DNA of 64,000 bases from Nonomuraea polychroma (GCF_004011505.1 NZ_SAUN01000001.1:558001-622000); one strand, 5' to 3'. Shown: positions 1-9,031, counted from the first letter of the stretch. Numbers and translations: made by a program. The notes: a model not told the origin generated them from the letters alone.

Positions 1-1446
1 CGTCAGCTTGGCGCCCTCGGGCAGCCCGTCGAACCCGATCGCGAACACGCTGCGCACCGCCAGATCGCCCGCGTGCAACCGGTCGAGCCGCTTGTGCTCG
101 TCCTCCAGCAGGCCCACGAGGTAGTCGACGGTCCACTCCGGCCGGGCCGCCAGCCGGGAGCCGGCGACGCGCAGCGCGATCGGCAGGCCGCCGCAGAACC
201 TCGCCAGCCTGCGCAGCGCCTCGTCCGCCTGCCGGCCCGAGCTCCTGACCAGCAGCTCCAGCGCGTCCCCGTCGTCGAGGACCCCCACCGACAGCCGCAG
301 CGCGCCGGTCAGGCCGCCGAGCGAGGAGCGGCTGGTCACGACCGTCGGGCACGAGGTCAGCAGCGGCCGCACCTGGGCCTCGTCGACGGCGTTGTCCAGC
401 AGCACCAGCAGTTTGCGGTTGGCGGTGTAGGCGCGGAACAGCCGCTCGCGCTGCTCCAGCGTCGCCGGTATCGCCTGCGCCGGGCAGCCCAGCCAGCGCA
501 GGAAGTCCTCCAGCACCGCCGCGGGGGCCGTGGTCTCGCGCAGGTCGGCGTACAGGATGCCGTCGGGGAAGCTCTCGCGCCGCCGCCAGGCCGCGTGCAC
601 CGCCAGCGCCGACTTGCCCGCCCCGGCCTGGCCGTGCACCACGACCTGGCTGCCGATCACCAGGTCCAGCAGCTCCGTCCGGCCGGTGAAGTCGGCGACG
701 TCGGGCGGCAGCAGCACCGGCGGGCCCGCCGACACGTGAAGGGACACGTCGTCGTGCAACATGCGGTGGTAGAGCAGCTGCAGCTCAGGGTCCGGCTCGA
801 TCGCGTGCCCGCCGTCGAGCTGGTCGCGCAGCACTGCGTACGCGGCCAGGGCGTCCACCCGGCGGCCGCTGCGGTAGAGGGCCAGCATGTACTGGCCGCG
901 GAAACGCTGCCACATCGGGTGCTGCTTGGTCAGGTGCCGCAGCTCGGCCAGCAGCTCACGGTGCCGCCCCGCGTCCAGGTCGGCCTGCAGCCTGCGCTCC
1001 AGCGCCAGCAGCCGCAGCTCCTCCAGCTCCTCTCGCAGCCGCCGCGTCTCCGCCCACCGCTCCCCCTCGGGGTCCACGTCCTCCAGGACCTCGCCCCGCC
1101 ACAGCGCCAGCGCCTCCTCGTAGGCCTCCCGGTCCACGAGCAGCCGGAACCGATCGACGTCCAGCCGCCCCTCGCCGGGAGCCAGCATGTAGGCGCCGGC
1201 CACGGTGATGATCACGTCCTGGCCGACCAGCCGGCGCAGCTGCCCCACGTAACCGCGGATCAGCGAGTCGGACCGGTCGCCGCCCTCGCTCGGCCACAGC
1301 AGCCTGCGCAGCCGCTCGGCCGTCAGCGGGCGTCCCGCGTTCAACAGGAACAACGCCAGCAGGTCGCGATGCTTCGGCACGGTCGGCGTGCGATCCCGCC
1401 CGTCGTCGTCGCGTACCTCCAGCAGCCCCATGATGCGAAATTCCAC
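1..1446 (-). CDS. SARP/AfsR-family transcriptional regulator with NB-ARC ATPase (C-terminus cut by window edge)
   Basis: The reading frame stays open to base 1, so at least 482 codons are present and the gene continues off the window. The N-terminus reads MEFRIMGLLEV, the usual opening of SARP regulators. It is followed by an OmpR-type winged helix (roughly residues 1-90) and a bacterial transcriptional activation domain rich in Leu/Arg helices (about 90-240). An NB-ARC-type ATPase follows, with Walker A VHGQAGAGKSALA near residue 275 and a Walker B-like KLLVLLDNA. Proteins of this build activate secondary-metabolite or developmental genes. I chose the GTG at 1446 because it restores the family N-terminus; an ATG five codons later is the alternative. 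No biosynthetic cluster is visible on this side. Family assignment is firm; the target is unknown. Confidence 0.88.
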   Translation of the reverse strand, partial: MEFRIMGLLEVRDDDGRDRTPTVPKHRDLLALFLLNAGRPLTAERLRRLLWPSEGGDRSDSLIRGYVGQLRRLVGQDVIITVAGAYMLAPGEGRLDVDRFRLLVDREAYEEALALWRGEVLEDVDPEGERWAETRRLREELEELRLLALERRLQADLDAGRHRELLAELRHLTKQHPMWQRFRGQYMLALYRSGRRVDALAAYAVLRDQLDGGHAIEPDPELQLLYHRMLHDDVSLHVSAGPPVLLPPDVADFTGRTELLDLVIGSQVVVHGQAGAGKSALAVHAAWRRRESFPDGILYADLRETTAPAAVLEDFLRWLGCPAQAIPATLEQRERLFRAYTANRKLLVLLDNAVDEAQVRPLLTSCPTVVTSRSSLGGLTGALRLSVGVLDDGDALELLVRSSGRQADEALRRLARFCGGLPIALRVAGSRLAARPEWTVDYLVGLLEDEHKRLDRLHAGDLAVRSVFAIGFDGLPEGAKLT

Positions 1447-1513
1447 GCGGCCTTCTTTCGGGGAGGAGATCTCGATCAGAATGGCACATCTGATCCACCG
1501 CCCATGCGGGCTC

Positions 1514-2239
1514 TCAGCGGATGCCGCCGGCCCATGCGCGGGCCGACTCCACGATCTCCTCGAGCCGGTCGCTGTGCGCGCCGTGCCAGTAGACCTGCCC
1601 GCACTCCTGGCAGCGGCCGTACGCGTCGTAGTTGCGCCTCGTGCCCGCCTCCAGCAGCGCCACCACCTCCTGCTTGGCCACGGGCTCCAGGCGGCCGTTG
1701 CACGCCGTGCACCGGGTCCACGGGCGCAGCGGTGGAGAGAACCGTTCGAGCAGGTCACGGAGCTGGTCGGCGGGGCGGGAGCCGCGCACGTACGCGCCCA
1801 GCCACAGCGCCCGGCGGCGCAGCAGGCCGCGGTCCTGGGTGAGCAGCACCCGGCGCTCCTCGTTGGCCTGCGCCACGAGCGCGGGGTCGTCCATGTCGTT
1901 GTGGTAGGCGGCGTCGATGCCGAGCAGCCGCAGCCGCCGGGCCAGCGTGCCCAGGTGCACGTCCAGCAGGAAACGCGGCTCGCCGGGCAGCGGCTGCGGC
2001 CGGGGCATCGGGTGCACCTCCACCACGTCGCCGGACGCCGGCTGGTAGGAGGGCGACACGCCGCGCCCGTCCACGATCATCGGGCCCACCTCGGTCAGCG
2101 GGATGCCGACCGACTCCACGTGGTGGCCCAGCGTGGACGTGCCGTCCGGCGCCACCTCCTGCCATTCCTGGCGGCGGCTCACGGGCAGGAACATCCTCAG
2201 CTCTGGTGCGATGCGCAGGCGTGCGGTCACGAAATCCAT
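1514..2239 (-). CDS. Mut7-C RNase domain protein with N-terminal ubiquitin-like domain
   Basis: A 241-residue protein. Residues 1-80 look like the MoaD/ubiquitin-like module that often precedes Mut7-C (SVGIPLTEVGPMIVDG). Residues about 90-240 match Mut7-C: FLLDVHLGTLARRLRLLGID, then a conserved LLTQDRGLL, and a zinc ribbon made by CTAC and CQEC. Mut7-C is a PIN-fold domain predicted to be an RNase. It is divergent from the TAXI lipoprotein with only 26 bases between starts, so the two promoters must overlap. Length and domain order are normal. The RNA substrate is unknown. Confidence 0.85.
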   Translation of the reverse strand: MDFVTARLRIAPELRMFLPVSRRQEWQEVAPDGTSTLGHHVESVGIPLTEVGPMIVDGRGVSPSYQPASGDVVEVHPMPRPQPLPGEPRFLLDVHLGTLARRLRLLGIDAAYHNDMDDPALVAQANEERRVLLTQDRGLLRRRALWLGAYVRGSRPADQLRDLLERFSPPLRPWTRCTACNGRLEPVAKQEVVALLEAGTRRNYDAYGRCQECGQVYWHGAHSDRLEEIVESARAWAGGIR

Positions 2240-2265
2240 TCTGTGCCACCGGATAACGTGAGTTC

Positions 2266-3171
2266 ATGTCCATATCCCGTCGTTACCTGCTCGGGCTCGC
2301 CCTATTGGCGGCCGGGTGCTCGGGCGGCGGCGCCCCGCCGGCCGACCTGCGGCTGGTGACCGGGCAGTCCGGTGGGCTGTACGGGCAGCTCGGTGACCAG
2401 CTGGCCAAGGAGCTGTGGCGCGGCGGGATCCCCGTGCGGGTGGTGCAGACCGCCGCCAGCGTCCAGAACCTCGCCATGATGGCCGACGGGCGGGCAGACG
2501 TGGGGTTCTCGCTGGCCGACAGCGCTGAAGACGCGGTACGGGTACGCCGTCAGCCGGTGTCCGCGCTGGCAAGGGTGTACATGAACTACGTTCACCTGGT
2601 CGTCGGCGAGGATTCCGGGATCGCCGAGGTCGGGCAGCTGGCCGGGCGGGTGGTGTCCATCGGGGCGCCGGGATCGGGCACGGCGGTGATCGCCGAACGT
2701 GTGGTGGCCGCCGCCGGTCTGAAGCGGCCGCCGGACATCGTCAGGCTGGAACTGGACGCCTCCGTCAAGGCGCTGCGCGGCGGGGAGATCGAGGCCTTCT
2801 TCTGGTCGGGCGGCGTGCCCACGCCCGCGCTGGCCGCGCTCGGCGACATCCGGCTGATTCCGCTGGAGGAGCTGGTGCCGGTGCTGCGGCGTCGCTTCGG
2901 GCCGGTGTACGAGCACGTGCTGGTGCCCGCGGGCGCGTACGGGGCGGCGCTGCCGATGCCGACGGTGGGCGCCCCCAGCTACCTGATGTGCCGGACGACG
3001 CTGCCGGAGGACACCGCCTACATCGTGACCGAGACGGTGTTCCGGGCCCGCGACCGCCTCCAGGGGGCGTCGGCCCCCGGCGGCCGGCTCGACGAGCGGT
3101 ACGCCATCGGCACGGGCGCCGTCCCGCTCCACCCCGGCGCCATCCGTTACTACCGCTCCGTCTACGGCTGA
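2266..3171 (+). CDS. TAXI-family TRAP solute-binding lipoprotein
   Basis: A 301-residue exported protein. The N-terminus MSISRRYLLGLALLAAGCSGG carries a twin-arginine-like RR and a lipobox (LAAGC), so it should be anchored to the outer face of the membrane. The body matches TAXI solute receptors: LVTGQSGGLYGQLGDQLAKEL, ADVGFSLADSA and VVSIGAPGSGTAVIAERV. TAXI proteins normally feed a fused DctQM permease taking up glutamate-like or dicarboxylate solutes, but no TRAP permease is next to it here. It converges on a two-component system whose stop lies about 40 bases away. A role as an extracytoplasmic sensor partner of that kinase is an inference. Confidence 0.87.
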   Translation: MSISRRYLLGLALLAAGCSGGGAPPADLRLVTGQSGGLYGQLGDQLAKELWRGGIPVRVVQTAASVQNLAMMADGRADVGFSLADSAEDAVRVRRQPVSALARVYMNYVHLVVGEDSGIAEVGQLAGRVVSIGAPGSGTAVIAERVVAAAGLKRPPDIVRLELDASVKALRGGEIEAFFWSGGVPTPALAALGDIRLIPLEELVPVLRRRFGPVYEHVLVPAGAYGAALPMPTVGAPSYLMCRTTLPEDTAYIVTETVFRARDRLQGASAPGGRLDERYAIGTGAVPLHPGAIRYYRSVYG

Positions 3172-3213
3172 GCCCGCCCGCGGGCGTCGCTCCTGCCGGG
3201 GCCGCACCCTGCC

Positions 3214-4539
3214 TCAGGGGGCCGGTAGGCGTAGCTCCACGATCAGTCCGTGCGGGTCGGCGGGAAGCAGGCGCAGCGTGGCACCGCACGCCCTGGCCAG
3301 CTCGGCGGCGATGGCCAGGCCCAGCCCGCTGCCGGGCACGTTGGCGTGCGCCCCCGACCGCCAGAACCGCCCCAGCGCCTCAGCCCGCTCCTCCTCGCTC
3401 AGCCCGGGCCCGTCGTCGGTCACCCGCAGCACGCCGTCCGCCAGGGTGACGGTCACCGTGCCGCCCTCGGGCACGAACTTCTGGGCGTTGTCGAGGGCGA
3501 TGTCCGCGATCCTGGCCGCCGCCTCGGGAATGACCGCCCTTTCGGAAATGTCGGTCACCAGCAGCACCCCCTTCGCCGCGTACACCTCCCGCCACGTCGC
3601 CAGCCGCGGCTCCAGCTCCACGACCTTGCCCTCGACGTCGGCCCCCGCCTCCACCCTGGCCAGCGCCAGCAGGTCCGCCACCAGCAGCGCCAGGCGGTCC
3701 AGCTCGGCCATGGCCTCGGCGTGCTCGGCCGTGCCCTCGGCGCGCAGATGCGGCTCCAGGTTCTCCAGTCGCAGCCCGAGCACGGTGAGCGGGGTACGCA
3801 GCTCGTGCGAGGCGTCCGCCACGAACGCCCGCTGCCGCTCCATCGCGCCGGCGACCGCGTCGGCCATCGCGTTGAACCGCTCCTCCAGCCGTCGCAGCTC
3901 CGACGGCCCGGCGCCGGGATGCGCCCGTGCGTCCAGCCGGCCCTGCGCGATGGCCTGGGTGGTACGGTCCAGCTCCGCGACCGGCCGCAGGATCCAGCGA
4001 GCCAGCTGCCTGGCCACCAGCGTCGAGTAGGTCAGCGCGATCAGAGCGCCGACCGCCAGCGCGCCCCACACCAGCCACACGTCCTGCCGCGCCTGATCCG
4101 TGGGCGCCTGCAGCAGCACCACGCCCGACAACTGCGCGTCCCGGCCGGCCGGTTCGGCCAGCAACACGCTCGCGGGGCCGAACGGGGTCATCATCGGCAG
4201 GTCCTCGGTGGTGCGGCCGGACATCGCCAGGCGGGTCGCGTCGCGGTCGTCGGCGTCGAAGCGGCCCGCGGTGACGCGGACCGCGCCGTCGCGGTCGCGT
4301 ACGCGGACGGCGGCGCCGTACAGGTCCGCGTAGCGGGTGATCTCGGCGGTCAACCCGGAGTAGTCGGCCTCCCGCGCGGCCTGGTCGGCCAGCTCGGCGA
4401 AGCGGGTGGCATCGGCGCGGCGGTCCAGGAGCAGCCGGTTCGTCCGGTGGGAGGCGTACGCCAGCCCCAGCGGCACGGCCAGAGCCGCGATCAGGAACAC
4501 GATCAGCGTCGTGAACGTGACCACCAACCGGGAGTTCAC
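3214..4539 (-). CDS. Two-component sensor histidine kinase (HAMP, HisKA, HATPase)
   Basis: A 441-residue membrane kinase. A first TM helix lies near residues 5-27 (VVTFTTLIVFLIAALAVPLG), followed by an extracytoplasmic segment of about 120 residues and a second TM (WGALAVGALIALTYSTLVA). A HAMP linker (RWILRPVAELDRTTQAIAQG) leads to the phosphoacceptor H box FVADASHELRTPLTVLG and an HATPase with N box DIALDNAQKFV and G boxes DDGPGLS and GSGLGLAIA. The GTG at 4539 overlaps the stop of the upstream response regulator by 4 bases (GTGA), so the two are translationally coupled. The gene stops about 40 bases from the convergent TAXI lipoprotein. The signal is unknown. Confidence 0.93.
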   Translation of the reverse strand: MNSRLVVTFTTLIVFLIAALAVPLGLAYASHRTNRLLLDRRADATRFAELADQAAREADYSGLTAEITRYADLYGAAVRVRDRDGAVRVTAGRFDADDRDATRLAMSGRTTEDLPMMTPFGPASVLLAEPAGRDAQLSGVVLLQAPTDQARQDVWLVWGALAVGALIALTYSTLVARQLARWILRPVAELDRTTQAIAQGRLDARAHPGAGPSELRRLEERFNAMADAVAGAMERQRAFVADASHELRTPLTVLGLRLENLEPHLRAEGTAEHAEAMAELDRLALLVADLLALARVEAGADVEGKVVELEPRLATWREVYAAKGVLLVTDISERAVIPEAAARIADIALDNAQKFVPEGGTVTVTLADGVLRVTDDGPGLSEEERAEALGRFWRSGAHANVPGSGLGLAIAAELARACGATLRLLPADPHGLIVELRLPAP

Positions 4540-5201
4540 GCCGTCGAGCCCAGCCGGTAGCCCGTGCCCCGAAGGGTCTCGACCAGCCCGGGACGGCCCG
4601 TCTTGGAGCGCAGGCCGGCCACGTGCACGTCCAGCGACCGCGACGCCGACAGCAGCGGGTCGCCCCAGACCTCGTCGAGGATCTCCTCCCTGCTGCGCAC
4701 CACGCCGGGCTCCCTGGCCAGCAGCGCCAGCACGTCGAACTCCCGCCTGGTCAGCGTCACCGGCTCCCCGGCCACCGTCACCTGCCGGGACTCCAGGTCG
4801 ATGCGGACGTCGCCGACGTTCACCACATGATCGCGCGCCGGCCGCGGCCGGGTGCCGCGCCGCACCACCGCCTCCATGCGCGCCATCAGCTCCGTCGTGC
4901 GGAACGGCTTGACCAGGTAGTCGTCGGCGCCGGAGCGCAGGCCGCGCAGCACCTCGCGCTCCTCGGTACGGGCCGTCACCACGATCAACGGCACCGCCGA
5001 CACCCGGCGCAGGCGGCGCAGCACGTCGAGCCCGTCCATGTCGGGCAGTCCCAGGTCGAGCAGGACGAAGTCGACGCCCCCCGCCAAGCGGAGGGCGTCG
5101 ACGGCCAGCCCCGCCCGGGTGACCTGATGGCCGTGCCGGGCGAGGGCCGTGATGAGCGCGGCGGCGAGCCGATCGTCGTCCTCGACCAGCAGAACTCGCA
5201 T
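4536..5201 (-). CDS. OmpR/PhoB-family response regulator
   Basis: A 221-residue regulator. The receiver domain (1-120) has the acidic pair in LLVEDDDRL, phosphoacceptor Asp in VLLDLGLPDMDGLDV, the conserved Thr/Ser region VVTARTEE and Lys in DYLVKPFR. A winged-helix Trans_reg_C domain occupies about 125-218 (LTRREFDVLALLAREPGVV; RSLDVHVAGLRSK). It is the first gene of a two-gene operon with the histidine kinase, overlapping by GTGA. The MHS-family permease ends 10 bases upstream in the same orientation, so read-through from the transporter is possible. Confidence 0.93.
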   Translation of the reverse strand: MRVLLVEDDDRLAAALITALARHGHQVTRAGLAVDALRLAGGVDFVLLDLGLPDMDGLDVLRRLRRVSAVPLIVVTARTEEREVLRGLRSGADDYLVKPFRTTELMARMEAVVRRGTRPRPARDHVVNVGDVRIDLESRQVTVAGEPVTLTRREFDVLALLAREPGVVRSREEILDEVWGDPLLSASRSLDVHVAGLRSKTGRPGLVETLRGTGYRLGSTA

Positions 5202-5210
5202 AGCGCCAGG

Positions 5211-6524
5211 TTAGACGCGCACAGGGAGCGAATCCGCCGTGGCCTGCTCGGCACGCGACAGGGCGGCGTCCCGCGTTTCGCGCATGGTCAGGTACACCAC
5301 GAGCGAGACCGCCGCGCAGCCGGAGACGTACCAGAAGAAGCCGGATTCGATGCCGGCGTTCTTGAACCACAGCGCCACGTACTCGGCGGTGCCGCCGAAC
5401 AGCGCGTTCGCGATCGCGTACGGCAGCGCCACGCCGAGCGCGCGCACGTTCGTCGGGAACAGCTCGGCCTTCACCACTGCGTTGATCGACGTGTAACCGG
5501 TGATGATCAGCAGGCCCGTCAGGGACAGCACGAGCGCGCCGCCGAAGCCGCTCGCCCCGCCCAGCGCCGTCATCAGCGGCACCGTGCCCAGCATCGACCC
5601 GACCCCGAAGGTGATCAGCAGCGGCCTGCGCCCGATCCGGTCCGACAGCGCCCCCGCCACCGGCTGCAGGCACATGAAGATGAACAACGCGCAGAAGCTC
5701 ACCAGCGTGGCCGTCTCCTTGGGCAGGCCCGCGGTGTTCGACAGGTATTTCGTGAGGTATGTCGTGTAGGTGTAGTACGCGACCGTGCCGCCCATGGTCA
5801 GGGCGATGACCAGCAGCGCCTCCTTGCGGTGGGTGAGCAGCTCGCGGATCGTGCCCCGGCTCTCCGTCTTGACCTCGCGCTCCTCCTCGTCGTACGCCTC
5901 GGTCTCCAGGAGGTTGCGGCGCAGGTAGAACACGACAGCGGCGCCCAGCGCGCCGATCACGAACGGGATCCGCCAGCCGTAGGAGTCGAGCGCCTCCTTG
6001 GACATGGTGTTCTGCAGGATGATCTGCAGGCCGAGGCCGACGAGCTGGCCGGCGGTCATCGAGACGTACTGGAAGCTCGAGGCGAAGCCGCGGCGGCCGC
6101 GCGGGGTGGCCTCGGTGAGGTAGGTGGCGCTGGCCGCGTACTCGCCGCCGACCGACAGGCCCTGCAGGAGGCGCGCGACCACCAGGACCAGCGCGCCGAA
6201 GTAGCCGACCGTCTCGTACGTCGGGGCGATCGCGATCAGCAGCGCGCTGGCGGACATGAGGGTGACGGTGAGCGTGAGGGCGGCCTTGCGGCCCTTCCTG
6301 TCGGCGTACCGGCCGAGCAGCCAGCCGCCGAGCGGGCGCATGAAGAAGCCGACGGCGAAGATCGCGGCCGTGTTGAGCAGCTTGGCGGTGTCGTCCCCCT
6401 CAGGGAAGAACGACGCGGCGAAATAGATGGCGAAGCTGCTGTAGACGAACCAGTCGTACCACTCCACCAGATTGCCGACAGAACCGCCGACCACGGCCTT
6501 CCACGGCACGCGTGCCTTGCTCAC
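5211..6524 (-). CDS. MFS transporter, metabolite:H+ symporter (MHS) family, KgtP-like
   Basis: A 437-residue, 12-TM transporter. The start MSKARVPWKAVVGGSVGNLVEWYDWF is typical of the MHS group, which includes alpha-ketoglutarate, citrate/proline and shikimate symporters (E-WYD motif in TM1). Other signatures are GFFMRPLGGWLLGRYADRKGRK and RLLQGLSVGGEYAAS. It should import an organic acid or betaine-like solute with protons; the substrate cannot be read from sequence. It lies upstream of and in line with the response regulator/kinase pair, so regulation by that pair or co-transcription is plausible. RBS AGGAGGTACC lies just before the ATG. Confidence 0.9.
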   Translation of the reverse strand: MSKARVPWKAVVGGSVGNLVEWYDWFVYSSFAIYFAASFFPEGDDTAKLLNTAAIFAVGFFMRPLGGWLLGRYADRKGRKAALTLTVTLMSASALLIAIAPTYETVGYFGALVLVVARLLQGLSVGGEYAASATYLTEATPRGRRGFASSFQYVSMTAGQLVGLGLQIILQNTMSKEALDSYGWRIPFVIGALGAAVVFYLRRNLLETEAYDEEEREVKTESRGTIRELLTHRKEALLVIALTMGGTVAYYTYTTYLTKYLSNTAGLPKETATLVSFCALFIFMCLQPVAGALSDRIGRRPLLITFGVGSMLGTVPLMTALGGASGFGGALVLSLTGLLIITGYTSINAVVKAELFPTNVRALGVALPYAIANALFGGTAEYVALWFKNAGIESGFFWYVSGCAAVSLVVYLTMRETRDAALSRAEQATADSLPVRV

Positions 6525-6644
6525 TTCGGTACCTCCTGGGGCGAGTAGGTGCAGGTCAGAGCCTGATCCCAGAAGGTTGTTCGGACAAGGGAGGCGGGGC
6601 CAGATCTAACATCCGCTTAACGTCGGGGCTTCCCGTACGTAACC

Positions 6645-8990
6645 TCAGCGCAACGGCGGATTGGCCAGTTTCGCCCTTTCGAGCGCCAGCTCACCCCACC
6701 ATTCGCCGGCCTCCGGGGCCACGACGCCGCGCTCCGGGTCCTTGTCGCCGTTCGTGCCCCGCCGGCACCTGCCGCTGGACGTGCCGGCGCGGGCGATCCA
6801 CAGGTAGGCGTCGACCAGCTCCTCTTGCGTCTGCGTGGTGGGCCGGGGACCGACGCCCCTGCCGGGCGGGTTGCACCATGTCTGCGGGTCGGAGTAGTGC
6901 TTGGTCGGCGCCCACCCGCCCTGGCCGTTCCTGCTGGTGTCGACGACGAAGTGCGGCATCCTGGCCGGGTCCACCGTGGCGTCGGCGGGACAGCCCGTCC
7001 TGCCCGTGGCCAGCCGGACGGCGATGCAGGCCGACAGCTTCTTGCCGTACGCGACGGCCTTGTCCGTGCGCTGGTGGCCGGCCGTGTTGACGAAGAAGCC
7101 GTCGGCCTTGTCGATCCCGGTTGCGATCAGGCGTTCGGCCATGGTCTCGGTGCCCGGGTAGAGGTCCTGGCTGCCGTCGAGGTAAACGGCCGTGTTGGGG
7201 TTGGCCTTGAGGGTCTGGGCGGCCTGGCGGAGATCCTTGTACCGCTGGCCGGGGGAGCCCTGCGGGTCGCAGTCCTTGGTGCCGGCGATCTTGACCAGGC
7301 TGCCGGGCTCCAGGATGATCACGGCCTTGGCGTCGTTGATCTGGCCGGCTATGCCCTTGATCCAGTCCTGGTAGGCGGCCATGTCGGACGCGCCGATCGG
7401 GCGGCATTCGCTGCCGGGCATGTAGTTGATCAGGAACACGGGTACGCCGCCGCCCGACTGCTCGGCACCCGTGATCGTCTCCTCGACCTTGGCTCTGACC
7501 TCGGGCTCGTTCAGGCGGACGGCGTGGGGGACGGCGGCCAGCTTGCGCATGAGCTCGGCGTCCACGCGGCGGTTCCCGGCTTCCCAGATCGTGGCCTGGC
7601 GGCTGGCGCCCAGCTCGGCGGGGGCATAGAAGCGGACGTCGTCCTGGGCTCTCAGCGGGTTCTGGGCGTTGCGGGGTGCTGGGGTCGCTGTCGTCGCCGT
7701 CCGTCCGGGATTCCCGGTGCCGGCCGGGTTGGTGCCGCCGTCGCCTGCGGTGGCATCTGCTGCTGCCGGGCTCCGGCCCTCGGCCGAGCCGCCCGGGCCC
7801 TTCCAGACGAGCGCTGCCGCCGTCCCCGCAACGGCCACGACCACGGCAGCGGCCGCCGCCAAGAGCTTCCTCCGCCGTCCGAACGCCCCCTCATCCGAAC
7901 CGGCCCCGTCCAGACCCACCGGACCTGGGGCCGCCGCACTCGAACCCGCCGCACCTGGGACCGGCCGCTCGGGACCCACCGGACCTGGGGCCGCCGCACT
8001 CGAACCCGCCGCACCCGGACCCACCGCACCTTGACCGCTCGCGTCGGCGGCGCCCGCGCCTGGGGTCGTGGTGCTGTGGTGTGCCGCACTGGGGGCCGTC
8101 GCGCCCTGGCCTGCCGCGTCAGGCGAGATCCCGCCCGCCATGCCCGCGTTGTGCGGGGTGGCCGGCGGGGGAGCGGCGGAAGGGGGCGAGGGAACCGAGG
8201 CGCTGAGGCCGTCCATGAGGTCCTGGGCCGTGGGCCGCTCGGCCGGGTTCTTGGCCAGGGCCGCGACCACCAGGTCCCGCAACGTGCCCGAAAGACCCCG
8301 CAAGTCCGGGGCCTCGTTGATGATGCGCATCAGGACCGTGGGCACCGAGCCAGAGCCGAACGGCGGGATGCCGCCGGCCGCGTAGGCGACCGTGCAGCCC
8401 CACGAGAAGATGTCCGAGGCCGGCCCGATGGGCGAGCCGGACACCTGCTCAGGCGACATGTACGCCGGCGTCCCCACGACCGCGCTGCTCATCTCCGCGT
8501 CCGCGAGCTGCGCGATGCCGAAGTCGATGACCTTGGGCCCCACCTGTGAGAGCAGCACGTTGGACGGCTTGAGATCGCGATGCACCACCCCGGCTCCGTG
8601 GATGGCCCGTAACGCCATCGCCATGGCCGCGGCCAGCCCGTCCAGCGCCGACCCCGTCAAGGGCCCCGACGCGCGGACGACGTCGTCCAGGCTGGGCCCC
8701 TCGACGAATTCGGTGACCAGATACGCCACGTCGCCCTCGACGTCGGCGTCCAGGACAGGAGCGGTGCAGAACCTGGCGACCCGCTTGGCGGCCGCCACCT
8801 CGCGGGCGAAACGCCGCCGGAAGCCGGCGTCCGCGTCCATCCTGGCGTGGATCAGCTTGACCGCCACCCGCGTGCCGTCCGGCCCCTGACCCAGGTAGAC
8901 GACGCCCATCCCGCCTTCGCCCAGCCGACCCAGCAGAGCGTACGGCCCCACGTGACGCGGATCCCCGTCCCTCAACGCCTCCAAGGTCAT
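6645..8990 (-). CDS. Membrane Ser/Thr protein kinase with extracellular, catalytically degenerate GH6 (cellulase-like) domain
   Basis: A 781-residue fusion. Residues about 16-270 are an intact eukaryotic-type kinase: glycine loop LGEGGMGVVYLG, ATP lysine in VAVKLIH, catalytic loop HRDLKPSN, DFG and SPEQ. A low-complexity Pro/Ala/Gly linker (about 275-370) leads to one TM helix (about 372-392, LLAAAAAVVVAVAGTAAALVW). The outer part (about 450-781) is recognisable as glycoside hydrolase family 6: WEAGNRRVDAELMRKLA, VFLINYMPGSEC, AVIILEPGSL, a YLDGSQ motif and the closing LWIARAG segment. The three acidic positions typical of active GH6 appear changed: RDC becomes SEC, EPDSL becomes EPGSL, and the late E-S-D-G becomes T-S-S-G. 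Hydrolysis is therefore unlikely, and glucan binding and signalling is the inference. Kinase and GH6 fold are confident; the ligand is not known. Confidence 0.88.
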   Translation of the reverse strand: MTLEALRDGDPRHVGPYALLGRLGEGGMGVVYLGQGPDGTRVAVKLIHARMDADAGFRRRFAREVAAAKRVARFCTAPVLDADVEGDVAYLVTEFVEGPSLDDVVRASGPLTGSALDGLAAAMAMALRAIHGAGVVHRDLKPSNVLLSQVGPKVIDFGIAQLADAEMSSAVVGTPAYMSPEQVSGSPIGPASDIFSWGCTVAYAAGGIPPFGSGSVPTVLMRIINEAPDLRGLSGTLRDLVVAALAKNPAERPTAQDLMDGLSASVPSPPSAAPPPATPHNAGMAGGISPDAAGQGATAPSAAHHSTTTPGAGAADASGQGAVGPGAAGSSAAAPGPVGPERPVPGAAGSSAAAPGPVGLDGAGSDEGAFGRRRKLLAAAAAVVVAVAGTAAALVWKGPGGSAEGRSPAAADATAGDGGTNPAGTGNPGRTATTATPAPRNAQNPLRAQDDVRFYAPAELGASRQATIWEAGNRRVDAELMRKLAAVPHAVRLNEPEVRAKVEETITGAEQSGGGVPVFLINYMPGSECRPIGASDMAAYQDWIKGIAGQINDAKAVIILEPGSLVKIAGTKDCDPQGSPGQRYKDLRQAAQTLKANPNTAVYLDGSQDLYPGTETMAERLIATGIDKADGFFVNTAGHQRTDKAVAYGKKLSACIAVRLATGRTGCPADATVDPARMPHFVVDTSRNGQGGWAPTKHYSDPQTWCNPPGRGVGPRPTTQTQEELVDAYLWIARAGTSSGRCRRGTNGDKDPERGVVAPEAGEWWGELALERAKLANPPLR
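7913..8015. repeat. 60-bp period direct repeat in the kinase linker
   Basis: Bases 7913-7955 recur identically at 7973-8015 (43 bases, period 60). In the minus-strand frame this encodes two copies of an Ala/Gly/Pro/Val-rich 20-residue unit (core GSSAAAPGPVG) in the linker between kinase domain and membrane helix. Copy number may vary between strains because such repeats slip. Confidence 0.9.
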
Positions 8991-9031
8991 AGAAGATCAG
9001 GTTATCTTGCGCTACGACGGGTGTTCCATGC

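Noticed and set aside
73..2359. Long plus-strand open frames (73-1842, 1388-2359)
   Set aside because: They are antisense shadows of the SARP regulator and Mut7-C genes; products are Arg/Gln/Pro-rich without family motifs, as expected in high-GC DNA.
3172..3185. GCCCGC-cc-GCGGGC hairpin after the TAXI gene
   Set aside because: The loop is too small for a stable terminator as drawn; I could not define a convincing alternative stem.
4623..6548. 641-codon plus-strand frame over the MFS and response regulator
   Set aside because: Antisense to two clear genes; composition rich in Arg/Gln/His with no domain.
7913..8015. Repeat as a mobile element or CRISPR
   Set aside because: Only two copies with a 60-base period inside a coding linker; it is simple coding repetition.
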